From positions 1-30,931 of the forward strand of contig JBCDBB010000025.1 in NCBI GenBank assembly GCA_039184415.1: 30,931 nucleotides of DNA, read 5' to 3'. The notes under the pieces are model-generated. The model was given only the letters and a program-made list of their open reading frames with translations. It ran no database searches and was not told the DNA's origin. Position numbers and translations under genes: made by a program. Positions 1 to 8,660 of this stretch are shown here, piece by piece. Origin of the DNA: JANSYP01 sp039184415 (GTDB taxonomy: Bacteria; Pseudomonadota; Alphaproteobacteria; Rhodobacterales; Rhodobacteraceae). Positions within the stretch are counted from its first letter, which is position 1, and each line of letters starts with the position of its first letter.

Positions 1-722
1 GCGATCTTGAAGCCCATTTCGGTCATCAGATAGTTGGCTTCGGTGTGGGGTGCCTCGAGCAGCCGCACATCGCCCTTGAGCCGTGTCGCCGTCTCGGCAG
101 TTGAGGCCGACTGCGTTCCGTCGACGAACTTCCAGTACTCGCGCTTGACCATGTAACCGAGCCCGGTGCTGACCAGTGCCGCGCCGAGCAGGTCTTCGAG
201 CCGCGCCACACCCCAAAGGCTTCCGATCAGCGCCAGAAGCGCCGCACCGGTCATTAGCCCGTAGACCACATATCCGATCCGGGTCCAGACATTGCTCCAG
301 GCCCGCACCGTCTGGAGGCTCGCATAGATCATCGCGGTGCAGTAGATCGTGACGAGCGCCATCGCCGCGGCGATGAGGCCGATCAAAGCCGCCGCGCCGG
401 AGTTGGTTCCCAAGAGCACCCAGGCCGCCGCAAAGAGCAGCGCGGGGGCGTAGGTGACGAGCGCCGCGACACCCTCGCGCGAGAGCCAGGACGTGCGCCA
501 CTGGCTCATGGCGCGCCAGGCGCGCTCGGGATGACCCAGATGCAGCGTCGAGGACAGCAGCCCCCCGGTCACGAGGCCGAGCGACAGCGTGAAAGCGATA
601 AGGCCGAAGCCCCGGTCGGGGGCAATGGTGCCGGTCGCGGAGAAGATCGCGAGCCAGATCAGGAGCCCGTAGCCGGCGCCCGACGCGGTGGTGAAGAGGA
701 TGACGGACTTGGCCGGATGCAT
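1..722 (-). CDS. soeC: DmsC-family membrane anchor subunit of a molybdoenzyme (probable SoeC), cut by window edge
   Basis: The reading frame begins at an ATG in 722-720, only 13 bases after the stop of the iron-sulfur subunit gene, and runs off the left end of the window, giving about 240 residues of the N-terminal part. The start MHPAKSVILFTTASGAGYGL and the repeated long hydrophobic segments (around residues 5-30, 38-60, 88-110, 115-140, 150-172) are typical of DmsC-type quinone-binding anchors, which usually have eight membrane helices. The motif LHLGHPERAW after helix two is a DmsC hallmark. It would hold the SoeA-SoeB pair at the inner membrane and pass electrons to or from the quinone pool. 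Its identity as SoeC rather than a DMSO-reductase anchor depends on the neighbouring catalytic subunit. The C-terminus is not visible. Confidence 0.85.
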   Translation of the reverse strand, partial: MHPAKSVILFTTASGAGYGLLIWLAIFSATGTIAPDRGFGLIAFTLSLGLVTGGLLSSTLHLGHPERAWRAMSQWRTSWLSREGVAALVTYAPALLFAAAWVLLGTNSGAAALIGLIAAAMALVTIYCTAMIYASLQTVRAWSNVWTRIGYVVYGLMTGAALLALIGSLWGVARLEDLLGAALVSTGLGYMVKREYWKFVDGTQSASTAETATRLKGDVRLLEAPHTEANYLMTEMGFKI

Positions 723-735
723 GGGACGGGCGCGT

Positions 736-1512
736 TCAGCTCGACAGGGCGCGGTCGATCCAGCGCGCGATGAGCCCCGCGCCGTCGGGATCGCCGCCGT
801 CATGGTCGAGCATGCGCGGCGCGCGGTCCTCGGCCGGCCCGGACGCCTCCTGCGGGGGCGGGCCCTTGCGCGGACGCGGCGGCAGGTAGCGGTTGACCGG
901 CCTGGTGTCCTGCTCGGGCATCAATTCGAACCCGCCGCGGGCCTCCACCAGGCGGGACACATCGGAATCCGGATCGCCGAGGTCGCCGAAACTGCGCGCG
1001 CCGACGGGGCAGGTGGACACGCAGGCCGGCACGCGGGACTCTTCGGGCAGGCTGTCATTGTAGATCTTGTCGACGCAGAGCGTGCATTTCTTCATCACGC
1101 CTTCGGTCTCGTCATACTCCCGCGCGCCATAGGGGCAGGCCCAGGAACAGAGCTTGCAGCCGATGCAGATGTCGGCATTGACCAGCACGATCCCGTCCTC
1201 CTCGCGCTTGTAGGAGGCCCCGGTGGGGCAGACCGTCACGCAGGGCGCGTCTTCGCAATGGAGGCAGGATTTGGGGAAATGGACGGTGCGGCCGCTGCCG
1301 GTTTCGGGGTCATTGACCTCGAACGTGTGGATGCGGTTGAACCAGACCCCGGAGGGGCTGTCGCCATAGGGGGACATGTCGGTCAGCGGGCCGCTATGGC
1401 CGCCGGTGTTCCATTCCTTGCAGTTGACCGCACAGGCATGGCAGCCGACGCAGATATCGAGATCGATCACGAGGCCGAGCTTGCGCTCCGTCTGCTCCGG
1501 CAGGTCGGTCAT
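736..1512 (-). CDS. soeB: Four-cluster [4Fe-4S] ferredoxin subunit (probable SoeB; DmsB/PsrB-like)
   Basis: This 258-residue protein carries sixteen cysteines in four ferredoxin-type groups: C21/24/27/31, C83/86/91/95, C116/119/122/126 and C143/146/164/168. This is the full four-cluster arrangement of DmsB, PsrB and SoeB subunits, which wire the molybdenum subunit to the membrane anchor. No signal peptide is present. Its ATG overlaps the stop of the catalytic subunit gene (TCAT at 1509-1512, read as ATGA on the coding strand), so translation is probably coupled. After the cluster domain there is a proline- and arginine-rich tail of about 60 residues with no recognised role. The family assignment is firm; the substrate of the complex is inferred from the A subunit. 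Confidence 0.92.
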   Translation of the reverse strand: MTDLPEQTERKLGLVIDLDICVGCHACAVNCKEWNTGGHSGPLTDMSPYGDSPSGVWFNRIHTFEVNDPETGSGRTVHFPKSCLHCEDAPCVTVCPTGASYKREEDGIVLVNADICIGCKLCSWACPYGAREYDETEGVMKKCTLCVDKIYNDSLPEESRVPACVSTCPVGARSFGDLGDPDSDVSRLVEARGGFELMPEQDTRPVNRYLPPRPRKGPPPQEASGPAEDRAPRMLDHDGGDPDGAGLIARWIDRALSS

Positions 1513-4490
1513 TCGGCAGCCTTCAGCTTGGGTGTCGCATCACCGCCATGGCCGTCGGCCAGCCCCTCGACCGATGCGGCATATTCGTGGCGGTTGCCGA
1601 TCCATTCGCGGCAGGGCACGCCCTCGGCCCGGCAGGGATCGGCCTTCACGTCTGCGCCATACTGCAGAATCGGCGGCGGATGCGGCGCGTCGAGCGCCTC
1701 GAACGCCGGCACGCAGCCCTCGGCGCTCTGATCCTCGCACCGCTCGATCCGGACGCGCAGGTCGTACCAGGCCGCCTGGCCCGTCACCGGGTCGGAATTC
1801 GAATACCGATGCCCGCCTTCGCGCTCGGGCAGCAGGTCCGAGATCACGTGGTTCAGCAGGAACCCGTCGCTCGCCTCGGGCGCCGCCTGGCTGAGGCCCC
1901 AGGCGCCCTTGCGCTTGCCGATGGCGTTCCAGGTCCAGACGGTCGACGGGTTGGTCCCGCGCATCCGCCGCGCCCGGCAGCGCAGTTTGCCGACATGGCC
2001 ATGGACCCAGATCCAGTCCTCGTCCCGGACGCCGAGCGCGTCGGCCAGATCGTCATGGATGAAGAGCCGGTTCTTGGAGGTGATCTGGCGCAGCCAGGCG
2101 TTTTGCGACCCCCAGCTGTGATACATGTGCATGGGCCGCTGGGTGATCGCGTGGATGGGGAAATCGCCGCCCTCCAGCGCTGCTTCCTCGAACGGCGCGT
2201 ACCAGAAGGGCAGCGGGTCGAAATACTGCGCGACCCGGTCGCGATGTTCGGGCGGCGGCTGGTGCGCGCCATGGCCCCGGGCGGCGAGCCGGAACTTCTG
2301 CAGGGTTTCGGAATAGAGCTGAAAGATCACCGGCTCGGCCGAGGGCATCCAGCCCATCCGGTGCGCATAGTCCAGATAGGCCCGGTTGAAGGGCTTCATG
2401 TACTGCGCGTCGTCGGGGAAATCCTGGGCGCAGAAGCAGCCATTCTCGATATAGCGGTCGAGCTGGTCGGGGTTCGGCTCACCCCGCCCGAAGCTATCGC
2501 CGTCGCCGCGCCAGCCCGCGAGCGGCCCGATCCCGGGCCCGCGCTGGTGGTTGACGATATAGTCGGGATAGCCGCCGGGATATTTGGGCGTGCCGTCCTC
2601 GTGGGCGAAACCCGGCAGTTGCAGGCGCGCGCCAAGATCGATCAGCACCTCCTGGAACGGGCGCACATCGCGGTCGGGCGCGCAGACCGGCTGGCGGATC
2701 GCGTCCCCGGGGCCATGAGCGCTGGAGATCGGCCGGTCGAGGAGCGAGATGCAGTCCCACCGCTCCAGATAGGTCGTGTCGGGCAGCACCAGATCGGCAT
2801 AGGCGACGGTCTCGGACGCGAAGGCGTCGGCATAGATGAACTTCGGGATCTTGTAAGAGCCGTCCGGGTTCTTGTCGGTCAGGTACTTGATGGTGGCCGG
2901 CACGTTCATGGACGAGTTCCAGGCCATGTTGGCCATGTACATCATCAGAACGTCCACCGGGTAGGGATCGCCCGCCCAGGCATTGTGCAGCACCATGTGC
3001 ATCAGCCCGTGGGCCGCGAGCGGATGTTCCCAGCTATAGGCCTTGTCGATGCGGAGCGGCTGGCCCGCGTCATCGACGATCAGATCCTCGGGTCCGGTCG
3101 GGTTGCCGATAGGCATCCCTCCGAGCGGCGTGTTCGGGGCCGTGGTGACACCGGCGGGCTTCGGTCCCGGCGGGATCGGTTTTGGAAAGGGCGCCTTGTA
3201 GCGCCAGCCGCCGGGGGTATCGACGGAGCCCAGGAGCGCCTGGAGCAGATGGATCGCCCTGCAGGTGTGGAAGCCGTTCGAATGGGCCGAGATCCCGCGC
3301 ATCCCATGCATGGAGACGGGCCGCCCGACGATCCTGTCATGGCGGCGGCCCAGCCAGTCGGTCCAGGGCTGCTCGACCACGATTTCCTGCTCGAAGGCGG
3401 CCTCGGCCAGTTCCGCGGCAATCCGGCGGATGGTGGCGGCGCTGATGCCCACGCGCTCGGCCACGGCATCGGGGCTGTGCTCGTCCCTCAGATAGCGCCG
3501 CGCCATCAGCTCAAAAACCGGCACCGCCTTGCGCCCGTCCTCCAGCGTCCGTGCGCCGACGAGCACCGGCGAGGCCGCCGAGAGCGCCGGGTGGAGCCCG
3601 CCGGTCTCCGCGTCCCAGACCAGCGGATCGCCGTCGGCATTGCGGGCGAAAAGCCCGTCATCGGCCTCCCCGGGTGCGTCGATCACCAGCCAGGCCGAGT
3701 TCGTGTAGCGGCCCAGATAGGCGAAATCGACCTTCTCGGCACGCAGCAGTTCGTGGATCAGGGCGAAGACAAAGAGCCCGTCGGTGCCGGGTCTGAGCCC
3801 GATCCATTCGTCCGCGATCGCCGAATAGCCCGTGCGCACCGGGTTGATCGAGACGAACTTCGCGTCGCCCCGGGTGCGCATCTTGCCCAGGCCGATCTTG
3901 ATCGGGTTGCTGTCATGGTCCTCGGCCACGCCGAAGAGCATGAAATAGCGGGTGCGGTCCCAGTCGGGTTCGCCGAATTCCCAGAAGGCCCCGCCGAGCG
4001 TGTAGAGCCCCGCGGCGGCCATGTTGACCGAACAGAACCCGCCATGGGCGGCGAAATTGGGCGTGCCGTACTGCGCCGCCCACCAGCCGGTCAGGGACTG
4101 GCTCTGGTCGCGCCCGGTGAAGAAGGCGAGCTTGCGCGGATCGCGGGCACGGACCTCGCCCAGCCATTCGGTGGCCAGCGCCAAGGCCTCGTCCCACTCG
4201 ATCTCCTCGAACTCGCCGGAGCCGCGCGCGCCCACGCGCTTCAGCGGTTTGGTCAGACGCGCCGGCGAATAGTGGTTCATGATCCCCGCCGAGCCCTTGG
4301 CGCAGAGCACGCCCTTGTTCACCGGGTGGTCGGGATTGCCCTCGATATAGCGCACTGCGCCGTTCTTGAGATGGACGCGGATCCCGCAGCGGCAGGCGCA
4401 CATGTAGCAGGTCGTCGTCTTGACCTCGTCAGCCACCCTGGGGGCGACATCGACGGTCTCCTTGACGGTCTCAAACGGGTTGGGGATCAT
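1509..4490 (-). CDS. soeA: Molybdopterin bis-MGD catalytic subunit, probable sulfite dehydrogenase (quinone) SoeA
   Basis: The 993-residue protein has the N-terminal [4Fe-4S] motif of DMSO-reductase family enzymes (C28-x2-C31-x3-C35-x27-C63 followed by K65), the long Mo-bis-MGD domain, and a C-terminal molydopterin-dinucleotide-binding domain beginning around the motif AITQRPMHMYHSWGSQN. C153, in GGFCSVN, is the best candidate protein ligand to molybdenum, as in PsrA/NapA-type members. There is no twin-arginine signal peptide, so the enzyme should face the cytoplasm. This fits SoeA, which oxidises sulfite to sulfate and passes two electrons to quinone, better than exported DmsA or PsrA. It is the first gene of soeABC, overlapping soeB by four bases. 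A close alternative is another cytoplasmic PSR/PHS-type oxidoreductase. The ribosome-binding site before the ATG is weak. Confidence 0.82.
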   Translation of the reverse strand: MIPNPFETVKETVDVAPRVADEVKTTTCYMCACRCGIRVHLKNGAVRYIEGNPDHPVNKGVLCAKGSAGIMNHYSPARLTKPLKRVGARGSGEFEEIEWDEALALATEWLGEVRARDPRKLAFFTGRDQSQSLTGWWAAQYGTPNFAAHGGFCSVNMAAAGLYTLGGAFWEFGEPDWDRTRYFMLFGVAEDHDSNPIKIGLGKMRTRGDAKFVSINPVRTGYSAIADEWIGLRPGTDGLFVFALIHELLRAEKVDFAYLGRYTNSAWLVIDAPGEADDGLFARNADGDPLVWDAETGGLHPALSAASPVLVGARTLEDGRKAVPVFELMARRYLRDEHSPDAVAERVGISAATIRRIAAELAEAAFEQEIVVEQPWTDWLGRRHDRIVGRPVSMHGMRGISAHSNGFHTCRAIHLLQALLGSVDTPGGWRYKAPFPKPIPPGPKPAGVTTAPNTPLGGMPIGNPTGPEDLIVDDAGQPLRIDKAYSWEHPLAAHGLMHMVLHNAWAGDPYPVDVLMMYMANMAWNSSMNVPATIKYLTDKNPDGSYKIPKFIYADAFASETVAYADLVLPDTTYLERWDCISLLDRPISSAHGPGDAIRQPVCAPDRDVRPFQEVLIDLGARLQLPGFAHEDGTPKYPGGYPDYIVNHQRGPGIGPLAGWRGDGDSFGRGEPNPDQLDRYIENGCFCAQDFPDDAQYMKPFNRAYLDYAHRMGWMPSAEPVIFQLYSETLQKFRLAARGHGAHQPPPEHRDRVAQYFDPLPFWYAPFEEAALEGGDFPIHAITQRPMHMYHSWGSQNAWLRQITSKNRLFIHDDLADALGVRDEDWIWVHGHVGKLRCRARRMRGTNPSTVWTWNAIGKRKGAWGLSQAAPEASDGFLLNHVISDLLPEREGGHRYSNSDPVTGQAAWYDLRVRIERCEDQSAEGCVPAFEALDAPHPPPILQYGADVKADPCRAEGVPCREWIGNRHEYAASVEGLADGHGGDATPKLKAAE

Positions 4491-4538
4491 AAATGCCTGG
4501 CCCTGTGTACACGCGACGGATTTCGCCGAGGTTCATGC

Positions 4539-4567
4539 ATTAGCACCATTGATCAGTGCTCTCTCAA
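4539..4567 (-). promoter_or_regulatory. Candidate sigma-70 promoter of soeABC
   Basis: On the minus strand TTGAGA (4567-4562) and GCTAAT (4544-4539) are separated by 17 bases; they match the -35 consensus at 5 of 6 and the -10 consensus at 4 of 6. Transcription would start near 4532 and leave a leader of about 40 bases before the soeA ATG. It is the best such pair seen by eye in the 333-base gap between soeA and the dehydrogenase gene (4491-4823). Apart from this and the hairpin at 4790-4816, nothing was recognised in that gap. Confidence 0.35.
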
Positions 4568-4789
4568 GAGAAATCGGACGTAACCGCCGCGAACAATTTC
4601 CTGCATCCAGCGTCAAATTCGGAAAAATGTCACGCGGCGCTGCAGCATCCGAGAACCGGAGAGCGGTTTTGGACCACAAGCACCCAGCCAGGCCAGGGAT
4701 GCAACCTGTGTCCGCGCAGGGCGTTGGCAGGTCGCACGCGAGGTCGGAAGATGCGCGGCGAGGCCTGTTGCCAGTCCTCGCCCAGTCGC

Positions 4790-4816
4790 CGCGCCCGGAT
4801 CGTTTTCCGGGGCGCG
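4790..4816 (-). terminator. Strong hairpin just after the dehydrogenase gene, probable operon end
   Basis: CCGGGGCGCG (4807-4816) and CGCGCCCGG (4790-4798) can pair around an eight-base loop with one bulged base. The structure starts eight bases past the stop of the Ldh_2 gene when read on the minus strand. There is no T-run after the stem, so it may be a 3'-end stabilising structure or an atypical terminator rather than a classic intrinsic one. It marks a natural boundary between the FAH-ABC-Ldh_2 operon and soeABC. Confidence 0.5.
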
Positions 4817-4823
4817 AGGTCTG

Positions 4824-5894
4824 TCAGGCAGTGCCGACGAATGGGCCGGGAACGCCGGTCTCCTGCGCGATCTTCTCCAGCTCCTTGCGGAGTGCCGGAT
4901 TGAGATCGAGACCCCGGGCGCGCCGCGCTGCTGCAGCGGCGGTCTTGCCCTCGCCCGGCAGCCGGACAGAGTCATGGCCGGGCAGGGGCGGAGAGGCGCG
5001 AAACTCCTCGAAGACGCGGGAGACGGTTCTGGTGAAGGCCGCCTTGTCTCCGAAGGCCGAGACATCGAGTGCCATGACGAACTGGCCGGTGTTGGTTTCG
5101 CTCTCGGTGTCGGAGGTGAAATCCACCACATCCGCGCCGAAGGCCGCACCGTTCAGCACGCCCGCGAGCAAACCGATGGCAACGGACAGCCCGAACCCTT
5201 TGGCACCGCCGATGGGCAGCAGGAACCCGTCCGCGCGACGCGCCGGGTCGGTGAGCGGTGCGCCGTCGCGACCGACCATCCAGCCCTCGGGCATGAGTTC
5301 GCCCCGCTGTGCCAGAACCTTGATCTTGCCCATGGCCGCGACCGTGCTGGCCATGTCGAGCAGAAACGGGTCGGCGTCATCGCTCGGGGCGGAGAAGGCG
5401 ATCGGGTTGGTGCCGAGCAGCAGATCCGTACCGCCGAAGGGGGGCACATGGTTGGCGCTGCCCACGGCGGCGGCCATGCCGATCATCCCGGCATCCGCCT
5501 GGGGCCGGACATAGAGCGCGAGCGGACCGGCATGGTTGCCGCGGCGAATGCCGACCCAGCCGATGCCCGCATCGCTGGCCTTGGCCATCGCGAGGTTGCA
5601 GGCCGCCCGCATGGCCAGGTGGCCCAGACCGTTGTCGCCGTCGATCAGCGCGGTCGCAGCGGTCTCGGACACGACCTTCCGTTTCGGCGCCGGGTTGCAG
5701 CCGCCATCGCGCAGACGGGCCAGATACTGCCGTAGCCGAAAGACGCCATGGGTGCCGTAGCCGCCGATATCGGCCTCGACCATGAGATGGGCGACGCTGT
5801 CGGCATCTTCGGTCGGTACGCCCTGGGAGCGAAAGACATCGGCCACGAACCGGGTAAGAACGTCCGAGGGGACCGGGTGCGCCTCAGTGCTCAC
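4824..5894 (-). CDS. Ldh_2 (malate/L-lactate dehydrogenase-like) family NAD(P)-dependent 2-hydroxyacid oxidoreductase
   Basis: A GTG start at 5894 gives 356 residues, the usual family length, and overlaps the end of the permease gene by 11 bases. An upstream in-frame ATG at 5975 would lie well inside the permease gene and before the domain begins. Family features are the motif GYGTHGVFRLRQY with the likely catalytic histidine H49, then RRGNHAGPLALY, LLLGTNPIAFSAP and the glycine-rich GGAKGFGLSVAIGLLAGVL. Members oxidise or reduce small 2-hydroxy or 2-keto acids (malate, lactate, ureidoglycolate in AllD, R-sulfolactate in ComC, piperideine-2-carboxylate in DpkA); the sequence alone does not choose among these. 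It is the last gene of the operon with a NitT/TauT-type importer and an FAH-family enzyme, so it probably acts on the imported compound or its breakdown product. Confidence 0.88.
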   Translation of the reverse strand: MSTEAHPVPSDVLTRFVADVFRSQGVPTEDADSVAHLMVEADIGGYGTHGVFRLRQYLARLRDGGCNPAPKRKVVSETAATALIDGDNGLGHLAMRAACNLAMAKASDAGIGWVGIRRGNHAGPLALYVRPQADAGMIGMAAAVGSANHVPPFGGTDLLLGTNPIAFSAPSDDADPFLLDMASTVAAMGKIKVLAQRGELMPEGWMVGRDGAPLTDPARRADGFLLPIGGAKGFGLSVAIGLLAGVLNGAAFGADVVDFTSDTESETNTGQFVMALDVSAFGDKAAFTRTVSRVFEEFRASPPLPGHDSVRLPGEGKTAAAAARRARGLDLNPALRKELEKIAQETGVPGPFVGTA

Positions 5895-6744
5895 TGACAC
5901 CGACCCGTTCCTTGTGCCAGAAGACGATCCGCCGTTGTGCGTAGGTGACGAGCGCATAGAGCGCCAGTCCGACAAGGCTCAGATAGAGGATCAACGAAAA
6001 GACGCGCGGGGTGTTGAGCTGCGAGGCCGCCACGCGAATGAGCTCGCCAAAGCCCTTGCCGCCGCCCAGGAACTCGCCCGTGATCGCGCCGGCCATGACA
6101 CCGACTGCGCCGATCTTGAGCCCGGTGAAGATCTGCGGCAGCCCGGCGGGGAGCTTCATCTTGATCAGGGTCTGCATCCGGCTCGCCCCCATCGTCTTGA
6201 AGAGCATGCGCGCGTTTTCGTCCGCGGCATGGAGCCCCGCGGCGGTGCCGACGACGATTGGGAAGGTCGCGATGAAGGCGGCAAGCGCCACCTTGGATTC
6301 GATGCCGAAGCCGAGCCACGCCACGAAGAGCGGCGCGAACGCGACCTTGGGCATCGTGTCGATGGCGACGAGGTAGGGCATGATGGCGCGTTCGCCAAAG
6401 GCCGTCTCACCCACCAGCACGCCCAGCGAGAAGCCGATCGCGATGGCGAGTGCGAAGCCGTAGATCACCTCCAGAATGGTGATCCAGAGCGCGGGCAGCA
6501 TGTAGCCGCCGGTCAGCAGGTTGTGCCCGACAAAGAGCATGTCGCCGAAGGTTTCGCCCGGCGACGGCAGGATGATCGGCGAGACCAGCGCCAGGGCATG
6601 GGTCAGCTGCCAGAGCGCGATGAACACCACGAAGACAAAGATCATCGACACCGAGCGCGGGACGCGGTCGATGAACGAGACCTCCTCGACCCAGACGGTG
6701 TCTTCGCTGGTGTCCCGTACGGGTGCGACATTCACATCGGTCAC
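5884..6744 (-). CDS. ABC transporter permease, NitT/TauT (SsuC-like) type
   Basis: This 286-residue inner-membrane protein has about six hydrophobic segments and the binding-protein-dependent permease EAA region (AADENARMLFKTMGASRMQT around residues 175-195, followed by the KLPAGLPQIFTGLK stretch) that contacts the ATPase. Such permeases work as homodimers with one ATPase type and a periplasmic binding protein, taking up nitrate, taurine, alkanesulfonates, thiamine precursors or aromatic acids. The start is a GTG at 6744 overlapping the ATPase stop in a GTGA arrangement, so the two are translationally coupled. The 3' end overlaps the dehydrogenase gene. The substrate is not deducible. Confidence 0.92.
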   Translation of the reverse strand: MTDVNVAPVRDTSEDTVWVEEVSFIDRVPRSVSMIFVFVVFIALWQLTHALALVSPIILPSPGETFGDMLFVGHNLLTGGYMLPALWITILEVIYGFALAIAIGFSLGVLVGETAFGERAIMPYLVAIDTMPKVAFAPLFVAWLGFGIESKVALAAFIATFPIVVGTAAGLHAADENARMLFKTMGASRMQTLIKMKLPAGLPQIFTGLKIGAVGVMAGAITGEFLGGGKGFGELIRVAASQLNTPRVFSLILYLSLVGLALYALVTYAQRRIVFWHKERVGVSEH

Positions 6745-7550
6745 AGATCTGCCTCCCTGTCCAACAGGCTGCGGATATAGGTTACGATTTCGCCGAATTT
6801 CGGAGTGGTCATCATGTCGAGCGTGCGCGGGCGCGGCAGATCGACGGTCACGATCTCGGCCAGACGTCCCGGGCGGGGTTTCATCACATAGATGTCGTCC
6901 GACAGGATCACCGCTTCGGGGATCGAATGGGTCACGAGAAAGGCGGTCGCGTCCTTTTCGGTGCAGATCCGCTGAAGCTCCATGTTCATCATGTCGCGTG
7001 AGAGCTCATCAAGCGCGCTGAAGGGCTCGTCGAGCAGCAGCACCGCGGGTTCCGTGATCAGCATCCGGCAGATCGAGGCGCGCTGCGCCATGCCGCCCGA
7101 CAACTCGTTGGGATAGACATTCTCGAAGCCCGCAAGCCCCACGACCTCCAGAAGGTCATGGGCGCGCGCCTTTGCCTTTTCGGCGGCGGCGCGGCCGTCG
7201 CGGATCTCGATCGGCAGCACGATGTTCTCGACCGTCGTGCGCCAGGGAAACAGGGTGGCCTGCTGGAACATCATGCCGATGTCCCGGCGCGGGCCGCGCA
7301 CGGGGCGGTCCTGAAGGACCACCCGCCCCATGCTGGGCGGGATCAGACCCGCCATGATCTTGAGCAGGGTGGATTTTCCGCAGCCGCTCGACCCGATGAC
7401 CGACGAGAAGCTGCCATGCCGAAGCGTCAGGCTGACATCTTCCAGCGCCACCACCTTGTTACGGGCGTAGGTCTTCCCGACATGGCTCAGCTCATAGACC
7501 GGAGCGCCATGTCGGCTGGGCATGTCGGTCGGAGCTGCGGAAAGATCCAT
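6741..7550 (-). CDS. ABC transporter ATP-binding protein, NitT/TauT (SsuB/TauB-like) type
   Basis: The 269-residue protein shows a complete nucleotide-binding domain: Walker A GSSGCGKST (residues 53-61), Q-loop in MMFQQATLFPW, signature LSGGMAQRA, Walker B AVLLLDEPFSALDE and the H-loop VTHS. Its length and the absence of a C-terminal regulatory domain place it with the SsuB/TauB/NrtD group rather than the MalK group. The ATG overlaps the stop of the binding-protein gene (TAATG at 7552-7548), and its own stop overlaps the permease start, so the three transporter genes form one coupled unit. Confidence 0.95.
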   Translation of the reverse strand: MDLSAAPTDMPSRHGAPVYELSHVGKTYARNKVVALEDVSLTLRHGSFSSVIGSSGCGKSTLLKIMAGLIPPSMGRVVLQDRPVRGPRRDIGMMFQQATLFPWRTTVENIVLPIEIRDGRAAAEKAKARAHDLLEVVGLAGFENVYPNELSGGMAQRASICRMLITEPAVLLLDEPFSALDELSRDMMNMELQRICTEKDATAFLVTHSIPEAVILSDDIYVMKPRPGRLAEIVTVDLPRPRTLDMMTTPKFGEIVTYIRSLLDREADL

Positions 7551-8575
7551 TACTGAAGCGCCTCGTTGGCCTTTGCGCTGAAGTCGTTGGTGTAGGCCGC
7601 GGTCAGATCATCGAGCGGGGCCGAGATCTCGCCACCGGCGATCAGGCTTTCCTGCCATTCTTCCCAGACCTCCGGCGGTAGGTAGCCCATGCCCTTGCTG
7701 TCATCGACCGGGATGGTCTTGGAGCGCACGGCGTCAAAGAGCGCGGACTGGAACTCCTTGTCCTCGCCTTCCTGGGGGTTTCCGGCCGCCAGATGGCCCA
7801 GAACGGCCTCACGGTTGGCGTCGTCCAGGGCGAAGGCATGGCCCCGCGCGAAGGCGCGCATGAACTTCTCCACCAGTTCGGGATCATCGCGGATCGTGTC
7901 GCCCATGGTGGCGATGCCGTTGCCGAAGAAACGCGCATATTCCGGCGGGGTGATGTCCCGCACCGCCATACCGCGCTGGTTCAGGATCGCCGCGTCGGCG
8001 GTCGAGGAGGAATAGGCGTCCATCTCGCCGCTGTTGAAGGCGACCGTGGCCGGACCGCCGTCACCAACCGTCAGGAACTCGAAATCATCGCCCGCGACCA
8101 TGCCGGCGCCGGCCATGACGTTGCGGGCAAATCCGACCTCGGCGCCATCCGCGGTGCCGGTGCCGATGATCTTGCCGCGCAGATCCTCGGGGCTCTGGAT
8201 GTCCGACTCTTCGCGGACAACGATCCCGAAATTGCTGCGCGCCGCGACATTGTAGATGAAGACCGCGTCAACGCCGCGCGAGCGCGCCGCGATCACCGGG
8301 CCGGGACCCGGGCGTCCGAAATGCGCCTGATCGGCCGAGAGCGCCTGCAGCACCGCGCCGGAGCCGTTGATGGCTTCGACCGTCACGTCGAGGCCTTCAT
8401 CCTCGAAAAAGCCCTCGCCGATGGCGACGAAGACCGGGAACGAGTTGATCGCGGACGGGCTGGGCTGAACAAAGGTGATCTCGCGCAGGTCTTGCGCCTG
8501 AGCCACCGAACCGAACAGCGCGGCCACCGGCAGGGCGGCGGCGAATGCTGCGGTAAACAATCTTCTCGTGGTCAT
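7550..8575 (-). CDS. ABC transporter periplasmic substrate-binding protein, NMT1/SsuA-like
   Basis: The ATG at 8575 is preceded by a strong GGAGGAGG ribosome-binding site and begins a 341-residue protein with a clear Sec signal peptide (MTTRRLFTAAFAAALP, cleavage probably after AQA near residue 27). A longer in-frame start further upstream would add an uncharged-poor, non-secretory leader and is rejected. The mature part has the SsuA/NMT1 fold signature: EITFVQPSPSAINSFPVFVA, then FFEDEGLDVTVEAINGSG and LRGKIIGTGTADGAEVGFA. It should deliver the substrate to the permease pair. The 85-base gap to the preceding FAH gene holds small GC-rich inverted repeats (for example GCCTT-TC-AAGGC at 8642-8653), possibly tuning expression of the more abundant binding protein. 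The ligand is unknown. Confidence 0.92.
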   Translation of the reverse strand: MTTRRLFTAAFAAALPVAALFGSVAQAQDLREITFVQPSPSAINSFPVFVAIGEGFFEDEGLDVTVEAINGSGAVLQALSADQAHFGRPGPGPVIAARSRGVDAVFIYNVAARSNFGIVVREESDIQSPEDLRGKIIGTGTADGAEVGFARNVMAGAGMVAGDDFEFLTVGDGGPATVAFNSGEMDAYSSSTADAAILNQRGMAVRDITPPEYARFFGNGIATMGDTIRDDPELVEKFMRAFARGHAFALDDANREAVLGHLAAGNPQEGEDKEFQSALFDAVRSKTIPVDDSKGMGYLPPEVWEEWQESLIAGGEISAPLDDLTAAYTNDFSAKANEALQ

Positions 8576-8660
8576 TGGTTTTCCTCCTCCGTTGGTTTTT
8601 TGCCGCCCGCCACCTCCCATGCCGGACGGCTTTTTTCGGACGCCTTTCAAGGCACCTTCT

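Noticed and set aside
1548..4583. A 1011-residue open frame on the plus strand antisense to soeA
   Set aside because: It mirrors the codon structure of a GC-rich real gene; its translation has no recognisable domain, while the minus frame has full molybdoenzyme motifs.
5895..5975. Upstream ATG start for the Ldh_2 gene
   Set aside because: It lies deep in the permease gene and adds 27 non-family residues; the GTG at 5894 fits coupled translation.
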